A stretch of 64,000 nt of DNA from Actinomycetes bacterium (GCA_023386365.1 JAEWJX010000120.1:8679-72678); one strand, 5' to 3'; positions 31,100-39,814 are shown, counted from the stretch's first letter. Notes: a model not told the origin generated them from the sequence alone. Made by a program: numbers and translations.

Positions 31100-33688
31100 A
31101 TGACGGAAACGACCGCACCACGCCGTGTCATCGTGATCGGGGCGGGGCCCGCCGCCCACCGCCTCGCCGACGCGCTCCGCACCCGCGACGGCGAGGGCCG
31201 CATCCGCCTCACCGTCATCGGCGAGGAGGAGCACCTCCCCTACGACCGCGTCGCGCTCAGCAAGCGGTTCATCGGCGGCGACGACCTCACACTCGACACC
31301 AGCGTGTGGGAGCACCCCACGATCACGCTGCTGAACGGCGAACGCGCCATCGCCCTCGACCGCATGGCGCGCACCGTGTCGACCGACGCCGGGCGCGTGC
31401 TGCCCTACGACGACGTCGTCTTCGCCACCGGCTCGCGAGCCCCCGTGCCCGACATCCCAGGCGCCGAACACGCACGCGTCTACCGCACGATCGCGGATGT
31501 GGAGGACCTGGCCGCCGAGGTGCGCCTGCTCAGCGCCGTGCTCGGCCGACCGCCGCGCACCCTCGTCGCCGGCGGTGGACTGCTCGGCCTGGAAGCCGCG
31601 GGCGGGCTCGCCGAGCTCGGCGCCGACTCCGCCATCGTCCACTCCGGCGGCTGGCTCATGTCGGCGCAGCTCGACGAAGGCGCCGGACGCGCACTCGGCC
31701 GACTCATCGGCGAGCGCGGCATCACCATGCACCTCGGCACCCGGCCCCGCGCCATCCTCACCACCGACGGCGCCGTCTCGGGGGTGAAACTCACCGACGG
31801 ACGCACCGTCGACGCCGACCTCATCGTCTTCGCGATCGGCATCAGCGCCCGCGACGAGCTCGCCTCCGCAGCAGCCATCGAGGTGGCCCCCCGCGGCGGC
31901 ATCGTCGTCGACGAAGGCTGCCAGGCGTCCGACCCGCGCGTGTGGGCCATCGGGGAGGTGGCGCACGTCCAGGGCCGCTGCGTGGGGCTCGTCGCCCCTG
32001 CCAACGCCATGGCCGAGGTGGTGGCCGACCGACTGCTCGGCGGGACCGCCGAATTCACCACCATCGACGACGCCACCAAGCTGAAACTCGCGGGCGTCGA
32101 GGTGGCCAGCTTCGGCGACGCGCTCGCCGCCTCCGAAGGCGCACTCGAGGTGGTCTACGCGGATCCCGCCCGCGGCATGTACCAGAAGGTGGTCGTCTCC
32201 GACGACGCCCGCACCCTGCTCGGCGGCATCTTCGTCGGCGACGCCAGCCCCTACACGACGCTGCGTCCGCTGCTCGGCCGGGAACTCGCATCCGAACCCG
32301 CCGCCTACCTCTCCGCCTCGGGTGCGGAACCCGCCGGTGCCGACGACCTGCCCGACGACGCGCTGCTCTGCGCCTGCAACAACGTGAGCGTCGGCACCGT
32401 GCGGGCCGCCGTGCACGGTAGCGACGACCAGGAGGCGTGCCACACGGTGCCCGCCCTGAAGGCGTGCACGCGAGCCGGCGCCCAGTGCGGCTCCTGCGTG
32501 CCGCTCGTGAAGAAGACCCTCGAGCAGGAGCTCGCCAAGGCGGGCGTCAGCATCTCGCACGCGCTGTGCGAGCACTTCGCCCACAGCCGCCAGGAACTGT
32601 TCGAACTGATCCGCGTGCTCGCCATCACCTCGTGGGACGACGCACTCGCCCGCTTCGGCAGTGGCCGCGGATGCGACATCTGCAAACCGGCCGTCGCCTC
32701 CATCCTCGCCAGCCAGCACGACGGCTACATCCTCGACGGCGGACGCGGCGCCCTGCAGGACACCAACGACCGCGCCCTCGCCAACATGCAGCGCGACGGC
32801 ACCTACTCGGTGGTGCCGCGCATCCCCGGCGGCGAGATCACCCCCGAGAAGCTGGGCGTGATCGCCCGCGTCGCCGGCGACTTCGGGCTCTACACGAAGA
32901 TCACCGGCGGGCAGCGGATCGACATGTTCGGCGCCCGCCTCGACCAGCTGCCCGAGATCTGGGCGCAGCTCGTGGAAGCTGGCTTCGAATCCGGGCAGGC
33001 GTACGGCAAGTCGCTGCGCAACGTGAAGAGTTGCGTCGGGGCCACCTGGTGCCGGTTCGGCGTGCAGGACTCCGTGGGCATGGCGATCCACCTCGAACTG
33101 CGGTACCGGGGCCTGCGGGCGCCGCACAAGTTCAAGTTCGGGGTCTCCGGATGCGCGCGCGAATGCGCCGAAGCGCGCGGCAAAGACGTGGGCGTCATCG
33201 CCACCGAGGCCGGATGGAACCTCTACGTCGGCGGCAACGGCGGCTTCCAGCCGAGCCACGCGCAACTGCTCGCGAGCGACCTCGACGACGAGACCCTGGT
33301 GCGCTACATCGACCGGTACCTCATGTACTACATCCGCACCGCCGACCGCCTGCAGCGCACCGCCCGCTGGATGGAGGACCTCGACGGCGGCATCGACCAC
33401 GTGCGCGCCGTCGTCGTCGAGGACTCGCTCGGCCTCGCCGCCGAACTCGAGGCGGCGATGGCACGGCACGTCGACGTGTACGAAGACGAATGGGCGGCCA
33501 CCCTGCGCGACCCCGAACGACTGAAACGGTTCCGCAGCTTCGTCAACGCGCCCGCGGATGCCGTGACCACCATCCCGCGCGTCACCGAACGCGGCCAGCA
33601 GCGACCGGCGACGGCCGCCGAACTCGCCGACGGCCGTGTGCTGCTGGCGGGAACCCGCATCCCGGTTCGCGGAGGCGACGATGACTGA
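31100..33688 (+). CDS. nirB: Nitrite reductase (NADH) large subunit
   Basis: An 862-aa assimilatory nitrite reductase reducing nitrite to ammonium with NADH. Order of domains: FAD/NADH oxidoreductase (VIVIGAGPAAHRL, 1-400), BFD-type [2Fe-2S] Cys clusters (CACNN; AGAQCGSC, about 420-480, then GRGCDICKP), then the siroheme/[4Fe-4S] half with CVGATWC and SGCARECAEARG. The ATG at 31100 is chosen for its GGGAGG. Overlaps cobA by 8 nt. Likely nitrogen-regulated through the GlnR box upstream. Confidence 0.96.
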   Translation: MTETTAPRRVIVIGAGPAAHRLADALRTRDGEGRIRLTVIGEEEHLPYDRVALSKRFIGGDDLTLDTSVWEHPTITLLNGERAIALDRMARTVSTDAGRVLPYDDVVFATGSRAPVPDIPGAEHARVYRTIADVEDLAAEVRLLSAVLGRPPRTLVAGGGLLGLEAAGGLAELGADSAIVHSGGWLMSAQLDEGAGRALGRLIGERGITMHLGTRPRAILTTDGAVSGVKLTDGRTVDADLIVFAIGISARDELASAAAIEVAPRGGIVVDEGCQASDPRVWAIGEVAHVQGRCVGLVAPANAMAEVVADRLLGGTAEFTTIDDATKLKLAGVEVASFGDALAASEGALEVVYADPARGMYQKVVVSDDARTLLGGIFVGDASPYTTLRPLLGRELASEPAAYLSASGAEPAGADDLPDDALLCACNNVSVGTVRAAVHGSDDQEACHTVPALKACTRAGAQCGSCVPLVKKTLEQELAKAGVSISHALCEHFAHSRQELFELIRVLAITSWDDALARFGSGRGCDICKPAVASILASQHDGYILDGGRGALQDTNDRALANMQRDGTYSVVPRIPGGEITPEKLGVIARVAGDFGLYTKITGGQRIDMFGARLDQLPEIWAQLVEAGFESGQAYGKSLRNVKSCVGATWCRFGVQDSVGMAIHLELRYRGLRAPHKFKFGVSGCARECAEARGKDVGVIATEAGWNLYVGGNGGFQPSHAQLLASDLDDETLVRYIDRYLMYYIRTADRLQRTARWMEDLDGGIDHVRAVVVEDSLGLAAELEAAMARHVDVYEDEWAATLRDPERLKRFRSFVNAPADAVTTIPRVTERGQQRPATAAELADGRVLLAGTRIPVRGGDDD

Positions 33689-34463
33689 GCGGATGGGGCG
33701 GGTCACGCTCGTCGGCGGCGGACCCGGATCGCGGGACCTGCTGACCCTCGGCGCCGTCGACGCGCTACGACAGGCCGACGTCGTGCTGTTCGACCGACTC
33801 GCCCCCTACGACGTGCTCGCCGAGTTCTGCCCCGACGCCCTCCACATCGACGTCGGCAAACGCCCCGGACATCACGCCGTGCCGCAGGACGAGATCGAAC
33901 GGCTGCTCGTCACGCACGCGCTCGCCGGCGCGCACGTGGTGCGATTCAAAGGCGGCGACCCCTACATCTTCGGACGCGGCGGCGAGGAGGTGCTCGCGTG
34001 CCGGACCGCGGGGGTGCCCGTGGAGGTGATCCCCGGGGTCACCAGCTCGATCGCCGTGCCCGCCGCGGCCGGCATCCCGCTCACCCACCGCGGCATCAGC
34101 CACGCGTTCACCGTCATCTCCGGGCACGCGCCGCTCACCGCATCCGAATTCGAGCACCTCGCCGGGCTCGGCGGCACCATCGTGGTGCTCATGGGCGTGA
34201 ACGCGCTGCCCGCCCTCTGCCCCGGCCTCGTGCGCGCAGGCCTCGACCCCGACACCCCCGCCGCCGTCATCGAACGGGGGCACCGCAGCGGCCAGCGCAC
34301 CACCGCGGCCGCCGTCTCGGCGCTGCCCGCGGCCGCCTCGATCGCGGGCGTGCGCTCCCCCGCCGTCATCGTCATCGGCGAGGTCGTGCGGCTCGCGCTC
34401 GGCGGCGACGCCGAAGCGGATGCCGTGCTGCGTCGGGCGGGCGAGATCGCGGTGGTGCCGTGA
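33681..34463 (+). CDS. cobA: Uroporphyrinogen-III C-methyltransferase
   Basis: A 260-aa SUMT that makes precorrin-2 from uroporphyrinogen III with two SAM. VTLVGGGPGSRDLLT, VRFKGGDPYIFGRGGEE, PGVTSSIAVPAAAGIPLTHRG and ISGHAP are all conserved. It is the single-domain form without the CysG dehydrogenase/chelatase half. The ATG overlaps the end of nirB and has GGAGG inside nirB. It supplies siroheme for NirB; nitrite context argues for siroheme rather than cobalamin. Confidence 0.94.
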   Translation: MTERMGRVTLVGGGPGSRDLLTLGAVDALRQADVVLFDRLAPYDVLAEFCPDALHIDVGKRPGHHAVPQDEIERLLVTHALAGAHVVRFKGGDPYIFGRGGEEVLACRTAGVPVEVIPGVTSSIAVPAAAGIPLTHRGISHAFTVISGHAPLTASEFEHLAGLGGTIVVLMGVNALPALCPGLVRAGLDPDTPAAVIERGHRSGQRTTAAAVSALPAAASIAGVRSPAVIVIGEVVRLALGGDAEADAVLRRAGEIAVVP

Positions 34464-35596
34464 TCACCGCCGTCGACGACACCCAGGTGCCCGGGTTCCG
34501 ACCCGACCAGCTGGAAGGGTTCCGCATCGGCGTCACCAGCGAACGCCGCGCCGCCGACCTCATCGACGCCCTCGAACGCCGCGGAGCCCAAGTCGTGCAC
34601 GCCCCCACACTGCGGATGGAGCACGCCCGCGACGACGAACGCGTCATCGCCGACACCCGGGCCATCATCCGCGCAATACCCGACATCGTTCTCGCCACCA
34701 CCGCCTTCGGGGTGCGGCGCTGGCTGGAGGTGGCGGATGCCGCCGGCCTCGGCGAAGACCTCACCGAGGCGATGGCCTCATCCCGCATCCTCGTGCGCGG
34801 CCCGAAAGCCCGCGGCGGCATACGCGCCGCCGGACTCGACGACGACGGAATGAGCGAAGAGGAGACCACCGCATCCCTCGTCGCGAAAGTGGTCGCCGAA
34901 TGCCCGCGCGACCTCACCATCGCCGTTCAGGCGCACGGCTACCTCGACGAACGCCAACTCGACCCGCTGCGCGAGGCCGGGCACCGGGTGCTCACCGTCG
35001 CGCCCTACCGCTGGCGCAGCCTCGACGACACCGACGAACGCATCCCGCGGCTCATCGACGCGATCTGCACCGGCCAACTCGACTGCGTCACCTTCACCAG
35101 CGCACCCGCAGTGGACGCCCTCTTCGCGGCCGCCGAAGGGATCGGCATGTTCGACGCGATGATCGCCGCGTTCCGGCGGGGTGTGGTGGCGGCCGCTGTC
35201 GGTCCGGTCACCGCCGGACCCCTGCTGTCGGTCGACATCGTGCCGATCCAGCCGGACCGCTTCCGGATGGGGGCGCTCATCCGCCTCGTCTGCGAACGGC
35301 TGCCCGAGCTGCGGGTCGCGCGGGTGCGCACCGCGCACGGACTCGTCGTGGTGCGCGGCACCATCGTCGAACTCGACGGGCGCCGCATCCCGCTCACCCC
35401 CACCCCGCTCGCCCTGCTGCGGGCGCTGCTGGATGCGGATGGCGCGGTCGTCTCGCGGGAGCAGCTGCTGCGTGCGGTCGGCACCGCCGACGAGCACGCG
35501 CTCGAGATGGTGCTGAGCCGGCTGCGCCGCAGCCTCGGAGCACCCATCATCTCCACCGTCGTGAAGCGCGGCTACCGGGTCGACGTCGCCGCCTGA
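34460..35596 (+). CDS. nnaR: HemD-like / winged-helix fusion regulator (NnaR-type)
   Basis: A 378-aa protein with an N-terminal uroporphyrinogen-III synthase-like domain (about 18-275: RIGVTSERRAADLIDAL, VTFTSAPAVDAL, AAVGPVTAGPL) and a C-terminal OmpR-type winged helix (about 285-375: PLTPTPLALLRALL, SREQLLRAVG, VKRGYRVDV). This architecture matches NnaR, the actinobacterial nitrate/nitrite regulator that works with GlnR. GTG start overlaps the cobA stop. It may still bind a tetrapyrrole; whether it is enzymatic is unknown. Confidence 0.85.
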   Translation: MITAVDDTQVPGFRPDQLEGFRIGVTSERRAADLIDALERRGAQVVHAPTLRMEHARDDERVIADTRAIIRAIPDIVLATTAFGVRRWLEVADAAGLGEDLTEAMASSRILVRGPKARGGIRAAGLDDDGMSEEETTASLVAKVVAECPRDLTIAVQAHGYLDERQLDPLREAGHRVLTVAPYRWRSLDDTDERIPRLIDAICTGQLDCVTFTSAPAVDALFAAAEGIGMFDAMIAAFRRGVVAAAVGPVTAGPLLSVDIVPIQPDRFRMGALIRLVCERLPELRVARVRTAHGLVVVRGTIVELDGRRIPLTPTPLALLRALLDADGAVVSREQLLRAVGTADEHALEMVLSRLRRSLGAPIISTVVKRGYRVDVAA

Positions 35597-35602
35597 GGCC
35601 GG

Positions 35603-36298
35603 CTACTCGCCGAGCAGCTCGGGCCGCACGCGGCGGGTGCGTTCGAGCTGCTGCTCGCGACGCCACGCGTCGATCGCCGCGTGGTTGCCCGAGAGCAGCA
35701 CCGCGGGGGTCTCCAGCTCGCGCCAGACCGCCGGCTTCGTGTAGCTCGGGTACTCGAGCAGGCCATCCTCGTGGCTCTCCTCGACGAGCGAGTCGGGGTT
35801 GCCCACCATGCCCGGCACCAGTCGGCCCGCGGCCTCGATCATCGCCATCACCGCCACCTCGCCGCCGTTCAGCACGTAGTCGCCGAGGCTCAGCTCCCGC
35901 ACTTCGGCCACCTCGGGGCGGGTGCGGGTGTGGTCGACGACGCGCTGGTCGATGCCCTCGTAGCGCCCGCAGCAGAACACCAGGTGCGGGGCGACGGCGA
36001 GCTCGCGGGCGATCGGCTGCCGGAACAGTTGCCCGGCCGGCGTCGGGAAGACGACCACCGCATCCGTGGAGTCGGCGAGCACGGTGTCGAGCGCCTCACC
36101 CCACGGCTCGGGCTTCATGACCATGCCGGCGCCGCCGCCCGACGGGGTGTCGTCGACGGTGCGGTGCCGGTCGTGCGTGAAGTCACGCAGGTCGTGCACG
36201 CGGATGTCGATGAGACCGGCCGCGCGCGCCTTGCCGACGAGCGACACATCCAGCACCGAGAAGAACTCGGGGAAGATCGTGATGACGTCGATGCGCAC
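35603..36298 (-). CDS. trmD: tRNA (guanine37-N1)-methyltransferase
   Basis: A 231-aa SPOUT methyltransferase modifying G37 of tRNAs. VRIDVITIFPEFF, DDTPSGGGAGMVMKPEP, CGRYEGIDQRV and SLGDYVLNGGE (SAM knot) are diagnostic. GTG start with TACGCT 6 bases upstream, so it probably has its own leaderless transcript although it belongs to the rpsP-rimM-trmD series. It is separated from rimM by the DUF559 gene on the other strand. Confidence 0.96.
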   Translation of the reverse strand: MRIDVITIFPEFFSVLDVSLVGKARAAGLIDIRVHDLRDFTHDRHRTVDDTPSGGGAGMVMKPEPWGEALDTVLADSTDAVVVFPTPAGQLFRQPIARELAVAPHLVFCCGRYEGIDQRVVDHTRTRPEVAEVRELSLGDYVLNGGEVAVMAMIEAAGRLVPGMVGNPDSLVEESHEDGLLEYPSYTKPAVWRELETPAVLLSGNHAAIDAWRREQQLERTRRVRPELLGE

Positions 36299-36304
36299 CC
36301 GTCG

Positions 36305-36310
36305 AGCGTA
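36305..36310 (-). promoter_or_regulatory. -10 element TACGCT, leaderless trmD
   Basis: Minus-strand TACGCT, 6 bases, GTG of trmD. The 13-bp repeat at 36315-36327 lies just upstream. Confidence 0.5.
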
Positions 36311-36314
36311 CCGG

Positions 36315-36327
36315 GGTGAAATCCGAC
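36315..36327 (+). repeat. 13-bp direct repeat, left copy, flanking DUF559 gene
   Basis: GGTGAAATCCGAC, identical and same orientation as 37252-37264; the two copies bracket the DUF559 gene. Confidence 0.8.
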
Positions 36328-36446
36328 CGTCGGCGTGGAACGAGCTCTCGCAGCACCTCACCTCCCCATCCGGTCGGAGTTCGCGCCGTCCCCCGTATGG
36401 CCTCGACGTCCGCGGTGTCGGCGCCGTTGCGGGAAGCGTTGCGGGC

Positions 36447-37256
36447 ATGACCGAGCAACGCTTCTTCACCACCGCCCAGCTCAAAGAAATCGGGGTCGGC
36501 GATCGCGCCATCGCGCGGGCCGTCTCCGAAGGCCGCCTCGTCCGCTTGAGACGTGGGAGATTCGCGACGCCTGACGCTCCGCCCGCCGTGTGTGCGGCCG
36601 TGCGAGCGGGCGGCAGCCTCAGCTGTGTTTCCGCGCTGCAGGCGCACGGCGCGTGGGTGCTGGCACCCGAGCGTCCTCACGTGCGTATCTCCCGCGGGGT
36701 CGCACAGGGAGGCGGGGTAGAGGCGCACTGGAGCGACCAACGCAATCTCACCGATGCACCCCTCGACCCGCCGGAAACCGCACTCGCGCTGGCGGCGGTA
36801 TGTCTTCCGTTCAGGTCCGCCGTCGTCACCGCCGACTCCTTGGCCAATAGAGGCATCCTTCCGCTCAACACCATCGATCGGGTGCTGCGCAAGACGGCGT
36901 CCGGAAGGCGGGTCGCAGCCGCTCTCGACCCTCGGAGCGAATCAGGGCTCGAGAGCCTCGCCCGACTCTCACTGCGCAGCCGACGCATTCGTGTGCGATC
37001 CCAGGTGATCATTCCCGGGGTCGGAAGGGTCGACCTCGTGATCGGCGACCGATTGGTGCTCGAGCTCGACGGCGAGACGTTCCATCACGACTTCGACCGG
37101 GATCGGGCGCGCGATCGCGCACTCATATTGGCCGGGTATCTGCCGTTTCGCGTGAGCTACCGCCAACTGATGTACGGCTGGGACGAGGTCGAAGCGCAGA
37201 TACTGGAGCTTGTTCGCCGGGACGAACACCTCCGGCGGCCGCTATCGATGTGGTGA
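36447..37256 (+). CDS. DUF559 / AbiEi-like domain protein
   Basis: A 269-aa protein. The N-terminal 60 residues resemble the winged-helix AbiEi antitoxin N-domain (FFTTAQLKEIGVGDRAI, RLVRLRRGRF); the C-terminal 110 residues are a Vsr-like nuclease-fold DUF559 domain (VGRVDLVIGDRLVLELDGE, FHHDFDRDRARD). Such orphan genes are common and variable in Microbacteriaceae; function unknown. Codon use looks less GC-biased than neighbours. It is inverted between rimM and trmD and flanked by a 13-bp direct repeat. Confidence 0.75.
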   Translation: MTEQRFFTTAQLKEIGVGDRAIARAVSEGRLVRLRRGRFATPDAPPAVCAAVRAGGSLSCVSALQAHGAWVLAPERPHVRISRGVAQGGGVEAHWSDQRNLTDAPLDPPETALALAAVCLPFRSAVVTADSLANRGILPLNTIDRVLRKTASGRRVAAALDPRSESGLESLARLSLRSRRIRVRSQVIIPGVGRVDLVIGDRLVLELDGETFHHDFDRDRARDRALILAGYLPFRVSYRQLMYGWDEVEAQILELVRRDEHLRRPLSMW

Positions 37257-37264
37257 AATCCGAC
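37252..37264 (+). repeat. 13-bp direct repeat, right copy, flanking DUF559 gene
   Basis: GGTGAAATCCGAC; this copy includes the stop codon of the DUF559 gene (TGA at 37254-37256). Confidence 0.8.
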
Positions 37265-37302
37265 GCAGGGACCCTACGAGCTGTCGGTGCGGTCGACCGA
37301 GG

Positions 37303-37899
37303 CTATTCGTCGGAGTTCGCCGCAGGCTCAGACGCGGGCTCGGGGTCGGTGTCGGGGAGTTCCTCGAAGAGGCCCGCAGGCGGCGTCATCGTGACGGTGC
37401 CGGCCTTCAGGTCGACGGCCGGGACGATCGCGGCGACGAACGGCACCAGTACCTCGCCGTCGGTGGTCTTCACCACCAGGAGGTCTTGGGCGGGCAGATG
37501 CTCGACGCGGGCGATCTTGCCCACCTCGACGCCGTCGCGCAGCGCGCTCAGACCCACCAGCTGGTGGTCGTACCACGCGTCGGGTTCCTGCTCCTCGGCG
37601 ATGTCGGCATCGATCCAGAGGATCGCCTTCACCAGAGTCTCAGCGACCGTGCGGTCGTCGACACCCACGAAGAACGCCACCGGGTGCGTGTTGTACCAGC
37701 GCAGCTCGACCAGTTCGATCGTCTTGCCGTGCCAGTCGGATGACGTGGGCACCTGGAGCGAGAACGTCGCCCCGGGAACGAAACGCTTGCCCGGATCGTC
37801 GGTGTACAGCTCGACCTTCAGCGCGCCCTTCAGGCCGTGCGCTTTGACGAGCCGCCCGACGCGCAGCTGGGTGGTGCCGGGACGCTTGGTCCCGCTCAC
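37303..37899 (-). CDS. rimM: 16S rRNA processing protein RimM
   Basis: A 198-aa 30S maturation factor. LRVGRLVKAHGLKGALKVE is the conserved N-domain start, and the C-terminal PRC-barrel has YDHQLVGLSAL and LLVVKTTDGEVLVPF. A 25-residue acidic Pro/Glu tail ends the protein. The start overlaps the khpA stop (GTGA), so it is coupled to khpA. Confidence 0.95.
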   Translation of the reverse strand: MSGTKRPGTTQLRVGRLVKAHGLKGALKVELYTDDPGKRFVPGATFSLQVPTSSDWHGKTIELVELRWYNTHPVAFFVGVDDRTVAETLVKAILWIDADIAEEQEPDAWYDHQLVGLSALRDGVEVGKIARVEHLPAQDLLVVKTTDGEVLVPFVAAIVPAVDLKAGTVTMTPPAGLFEELPDTDPEPASEPAANSDE

Positions 37900-38135
37900 G
37901 CCGCGTCGGTGTCGACGACGTCGACGCGCACGCGGCGGCCATCGGCGAGCGCCGTGACGAGGGCGCGCAGCGCCTTCGCGGTGCGACCCGAGCGGCCGAT
38001 GACGCGGCCGAGGTCCTCGGGGTGCACACGCACCTCGAGGACCTCGCCACGCGCGCTGCTCGACGAATCCACCTGCACGTCGTCGGGGTGATCGACGATC
38101 CCCTTCACGAGGTGCTCAAGGGCGGATGCGAGCAT
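37896..38135 (-). CDS. khpA: KH-domain RNA-binding protein KhpA
   Basis: A 79-aa KH protein of the KhpA (UPF0109) family: LEHLVKGIVDHPDDVQV and the GxxG-bearing VHPEDLGRVIGRSGRTAKALR. It sits between rpsP (3 bases) and rimM (4-nt overlap), its usual place. KhpA binds RNA with KhpB in other bacteria. Confidence 0.94.
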   Translation of the reverse strand: MLASALEHLVKGIVDHPDDVQVDSSSSARGEVLEVRVHPEDLGRVIGRSGRTAKALRALVTALADGRRVRVDVVDTDAA

Positions 38136-38138
38136 GAA

Positions 38139-38636
38139 CTACTCCTTGTCGGCGTCGGCAGCCTCGGCCTCAGCGGCCTCGGCACCCTCGACGGCCACAA
38201 CCTCGGCCTCGGCCTCGACGACATCCGCGTCGGCCACGACCTCGGTCTCCTCGGCGGCCGGAGCCTCCTCGGCGGGAGCCTTCTTCTCAGCCTTGGGCTT
38301 GAGAACGGGCTTCTTCTTCTCGTCGGCCACGAACGCGACCGGCGCCTCCTTGGTCTTGATGGTGCTCTTGGCACCCTTCTCACCCTTGAAGGTTCCCCAG
38401 TCGCCCGAGAGCTTGAGGAGCGCGAGCACCTGCTCGGTCGGCTGAGCGCCGACGGAGAGCCAGTACTGGGCACGCTCGGAGTTGACCTCGATGAACGAGG
38501 GCTCCTCGGTGGGGTGGTACTTGCCGATCTCCTCGATCACGCGACCATCGCGCTTGGTGCGCGAGTCGGCGACGACGATGCGGTAGTACGGGGCACGGAT
38601 CTTGCCGAGCCGCTTGAGGCGGATCTTGACAGCCAC
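38139..38636 (-). CDS. rpsP: 30S ribosomal protein S16 with long acidic tail
   Basis: A 165-aa S16, about twice the usual length. The core is residues 1-90 (VKIRLKRLGKIRAPYYRIVVAD). The tail starts with a Lys/Pro-rich stretch and continues with alternating Glu, Ala and Val, ending DADKE, probably disordered. GTG start with GGAG upstream; a longer frame through the leader is rejected. First gene of rpsP-khpA-rimM. Confidence 0.94.
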   Translation of the reverse strand: MAVKIRLKRLGKIRAPYYRIVVADSRTKRDGRVIEEIGKYHPTEEPSFIEVNSERAQYWLSVGAQPTEQVLALLKLSGDWGTFKGEKGAKSTIKTKEAPVAFVADEKKKPVLKPKAEKKAPAEEAPAAEETEVVADADVVEAEAEVVAVEGAEAAEAEAADADKE

Positions 38637-38764
38637 AATTCTCCTGAAAACGTGTGTGTAGGGGTCGAACTGCTCCCGTGCGCGTGGGGGCACACTCCGG
38701 CAGAAAGCTCTGAAGGGGGAACCATCGCGCCTGATAGAGGGTCGGGCTGCGCGGCTCCAACAAA

Positions 38765-39697
38765 CTATTCTGACACGTCCTGAGGCGCTCGGCTACCAAC
38801 GGGTGCGTCGGATGCGGTCTGCGGCGCGGGCGAACGGCGCCGCGAGAGGGCCACACCTGCGAGGCAGAGAACGCCGCCGATGACAGCGAGCAGCGTCGGC
38901 ACCTCGTCGAACACCAGCCACCCGGCGATGATCGTGAGCGGCGGCACGATGTAGGTGGAGACGCCGAGCTGGCCGGCGGGTACCCGCGCGAGGGCATAAC
39001 CCCAGGTGGTGAAGGCGAGCGCCGTCGGCACGATGCCCAGGTAGACGACACCGGCGATCGCGGCGGGCGACGCCTGCGCCGCCTCACCGATCAGTTGCCC
39101 GATGAACGGAAGGCACGCGAGCGTGCCGATCACGCATCCGATGAACGTGACCTGCACGGCGGGGAGCCGCCGCACCGTGGGTTTCTGGGCGAGGACGCCC
39201 GTCGCGTAGGTGACCGCGGACGCGAGCGCCCACAGCACGCCGGCGACGTCGAGGTGACCGCCGCCCGAGAAGACGCTCATGCCGAGCCCGATGAGCACGA
39301 CGCCGGAGAACGACACGGCGGCACCGATCACGAGCCAGCGCGGCACACCCTCGCCGAGGAAGACTCCCGCACCCAGCGCGATGAGGATGGGGCCGATGTT
39401 GACGATCATCGCGGTGGTGCCGGCATCGAGCGAGTGCTCGGCGAGGTTCAGGGTGACGTTGTACGCGCCGAACCAGGCGACACCGTAAAGCGCCAGTAGA
39501 GCCCACTCGCGACCGGTGGGGCGCACCCAGCGGCGGGCGAAGAGCATGAGCACACCGAGCGCGAGGCTGCCCACCGTGATGCGACCGAGCGCGAGCGCCC
39601 CTCCCCCGATCTCGGGGGCGACACCGCGGATGACGATGAACGCGCTGGCCCACGCCAACAGGGTGAAGATGATGGCGGCGAGGACGAGCGGCGACAT
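38765..39697 (-). CDS. EamA-family (DMT) transporter
   Basis: A 310-aa membrane protein with ten hydrophobic segments in two EamA repeats; IIFTLLAWASAFIVIRG and LALYGVAWFGAYNVTLNLAE mark the first half, VYLGIVPTALAFTTWGYAL the second. Metabolite or amino-acid efflux is likely by family, the substrate unknown. The ATG at 39697 gives the canonical DMT length; the long frame upstream is rejected. A 25-residue charged tail follows the last helix. Confidence 0.88.
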   Translation of the reverse strand: MSPLVLAAIIFTLLAWASAFIVIRGVAPEIGGGALALGRITVGSLALGVLMLFARRWVRPTGREWALLALYGVAWFGAYNVTLNLAEHSLDAGTTAMIVNIGPILIALGAGVFLGEGVPRWLVIGAAVSFSGVVLIGLGMSVFSGGGHLDVAGVLWALASAVTYATGVLAQKPTVRRLPAVQVTFIGCVIGTLACLPFIGQLIGEAAQASPAAIAGVVYLGIVPTALAFTTWGYALARVPAGQLGVSTYIVPPLTIIAGWLVFDEVPTLLAVIGGVLCLAGVALSRRRSPAPQTASDAPVGSRAPQDVSE

Positions 39698-39802
39698 GCG
39701 GGCGGAGCTGGGCACGTCGCCACCGTACGCGGCTCCGACGACACCCGGATACCGCCCATTCCGCCAGATGACAACGGGTTCCCGCCAGATGCATCCGGGT
39801 GC

Positions 39803-39808
39803 GAGACT
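39803..39808 (+). promoter_or_regulatory. -10-like GAGACT, leaderless YbdK-type gene
   Basis: GAGACT, 6 bases (CGCGAC), ATG at 39815. Confidence 0.35.
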
Positions 39809-39814
39809 CGCGAC

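Noticed and set aside
31034..33706. Long minus-strand open frame opposite nirB
   Set aside because: Pure antisense shadow in GC-rich DNA: no start signal, composition dominated by Gly/Val/Ala/Asp, and the plus strand encodes a clear NirB.
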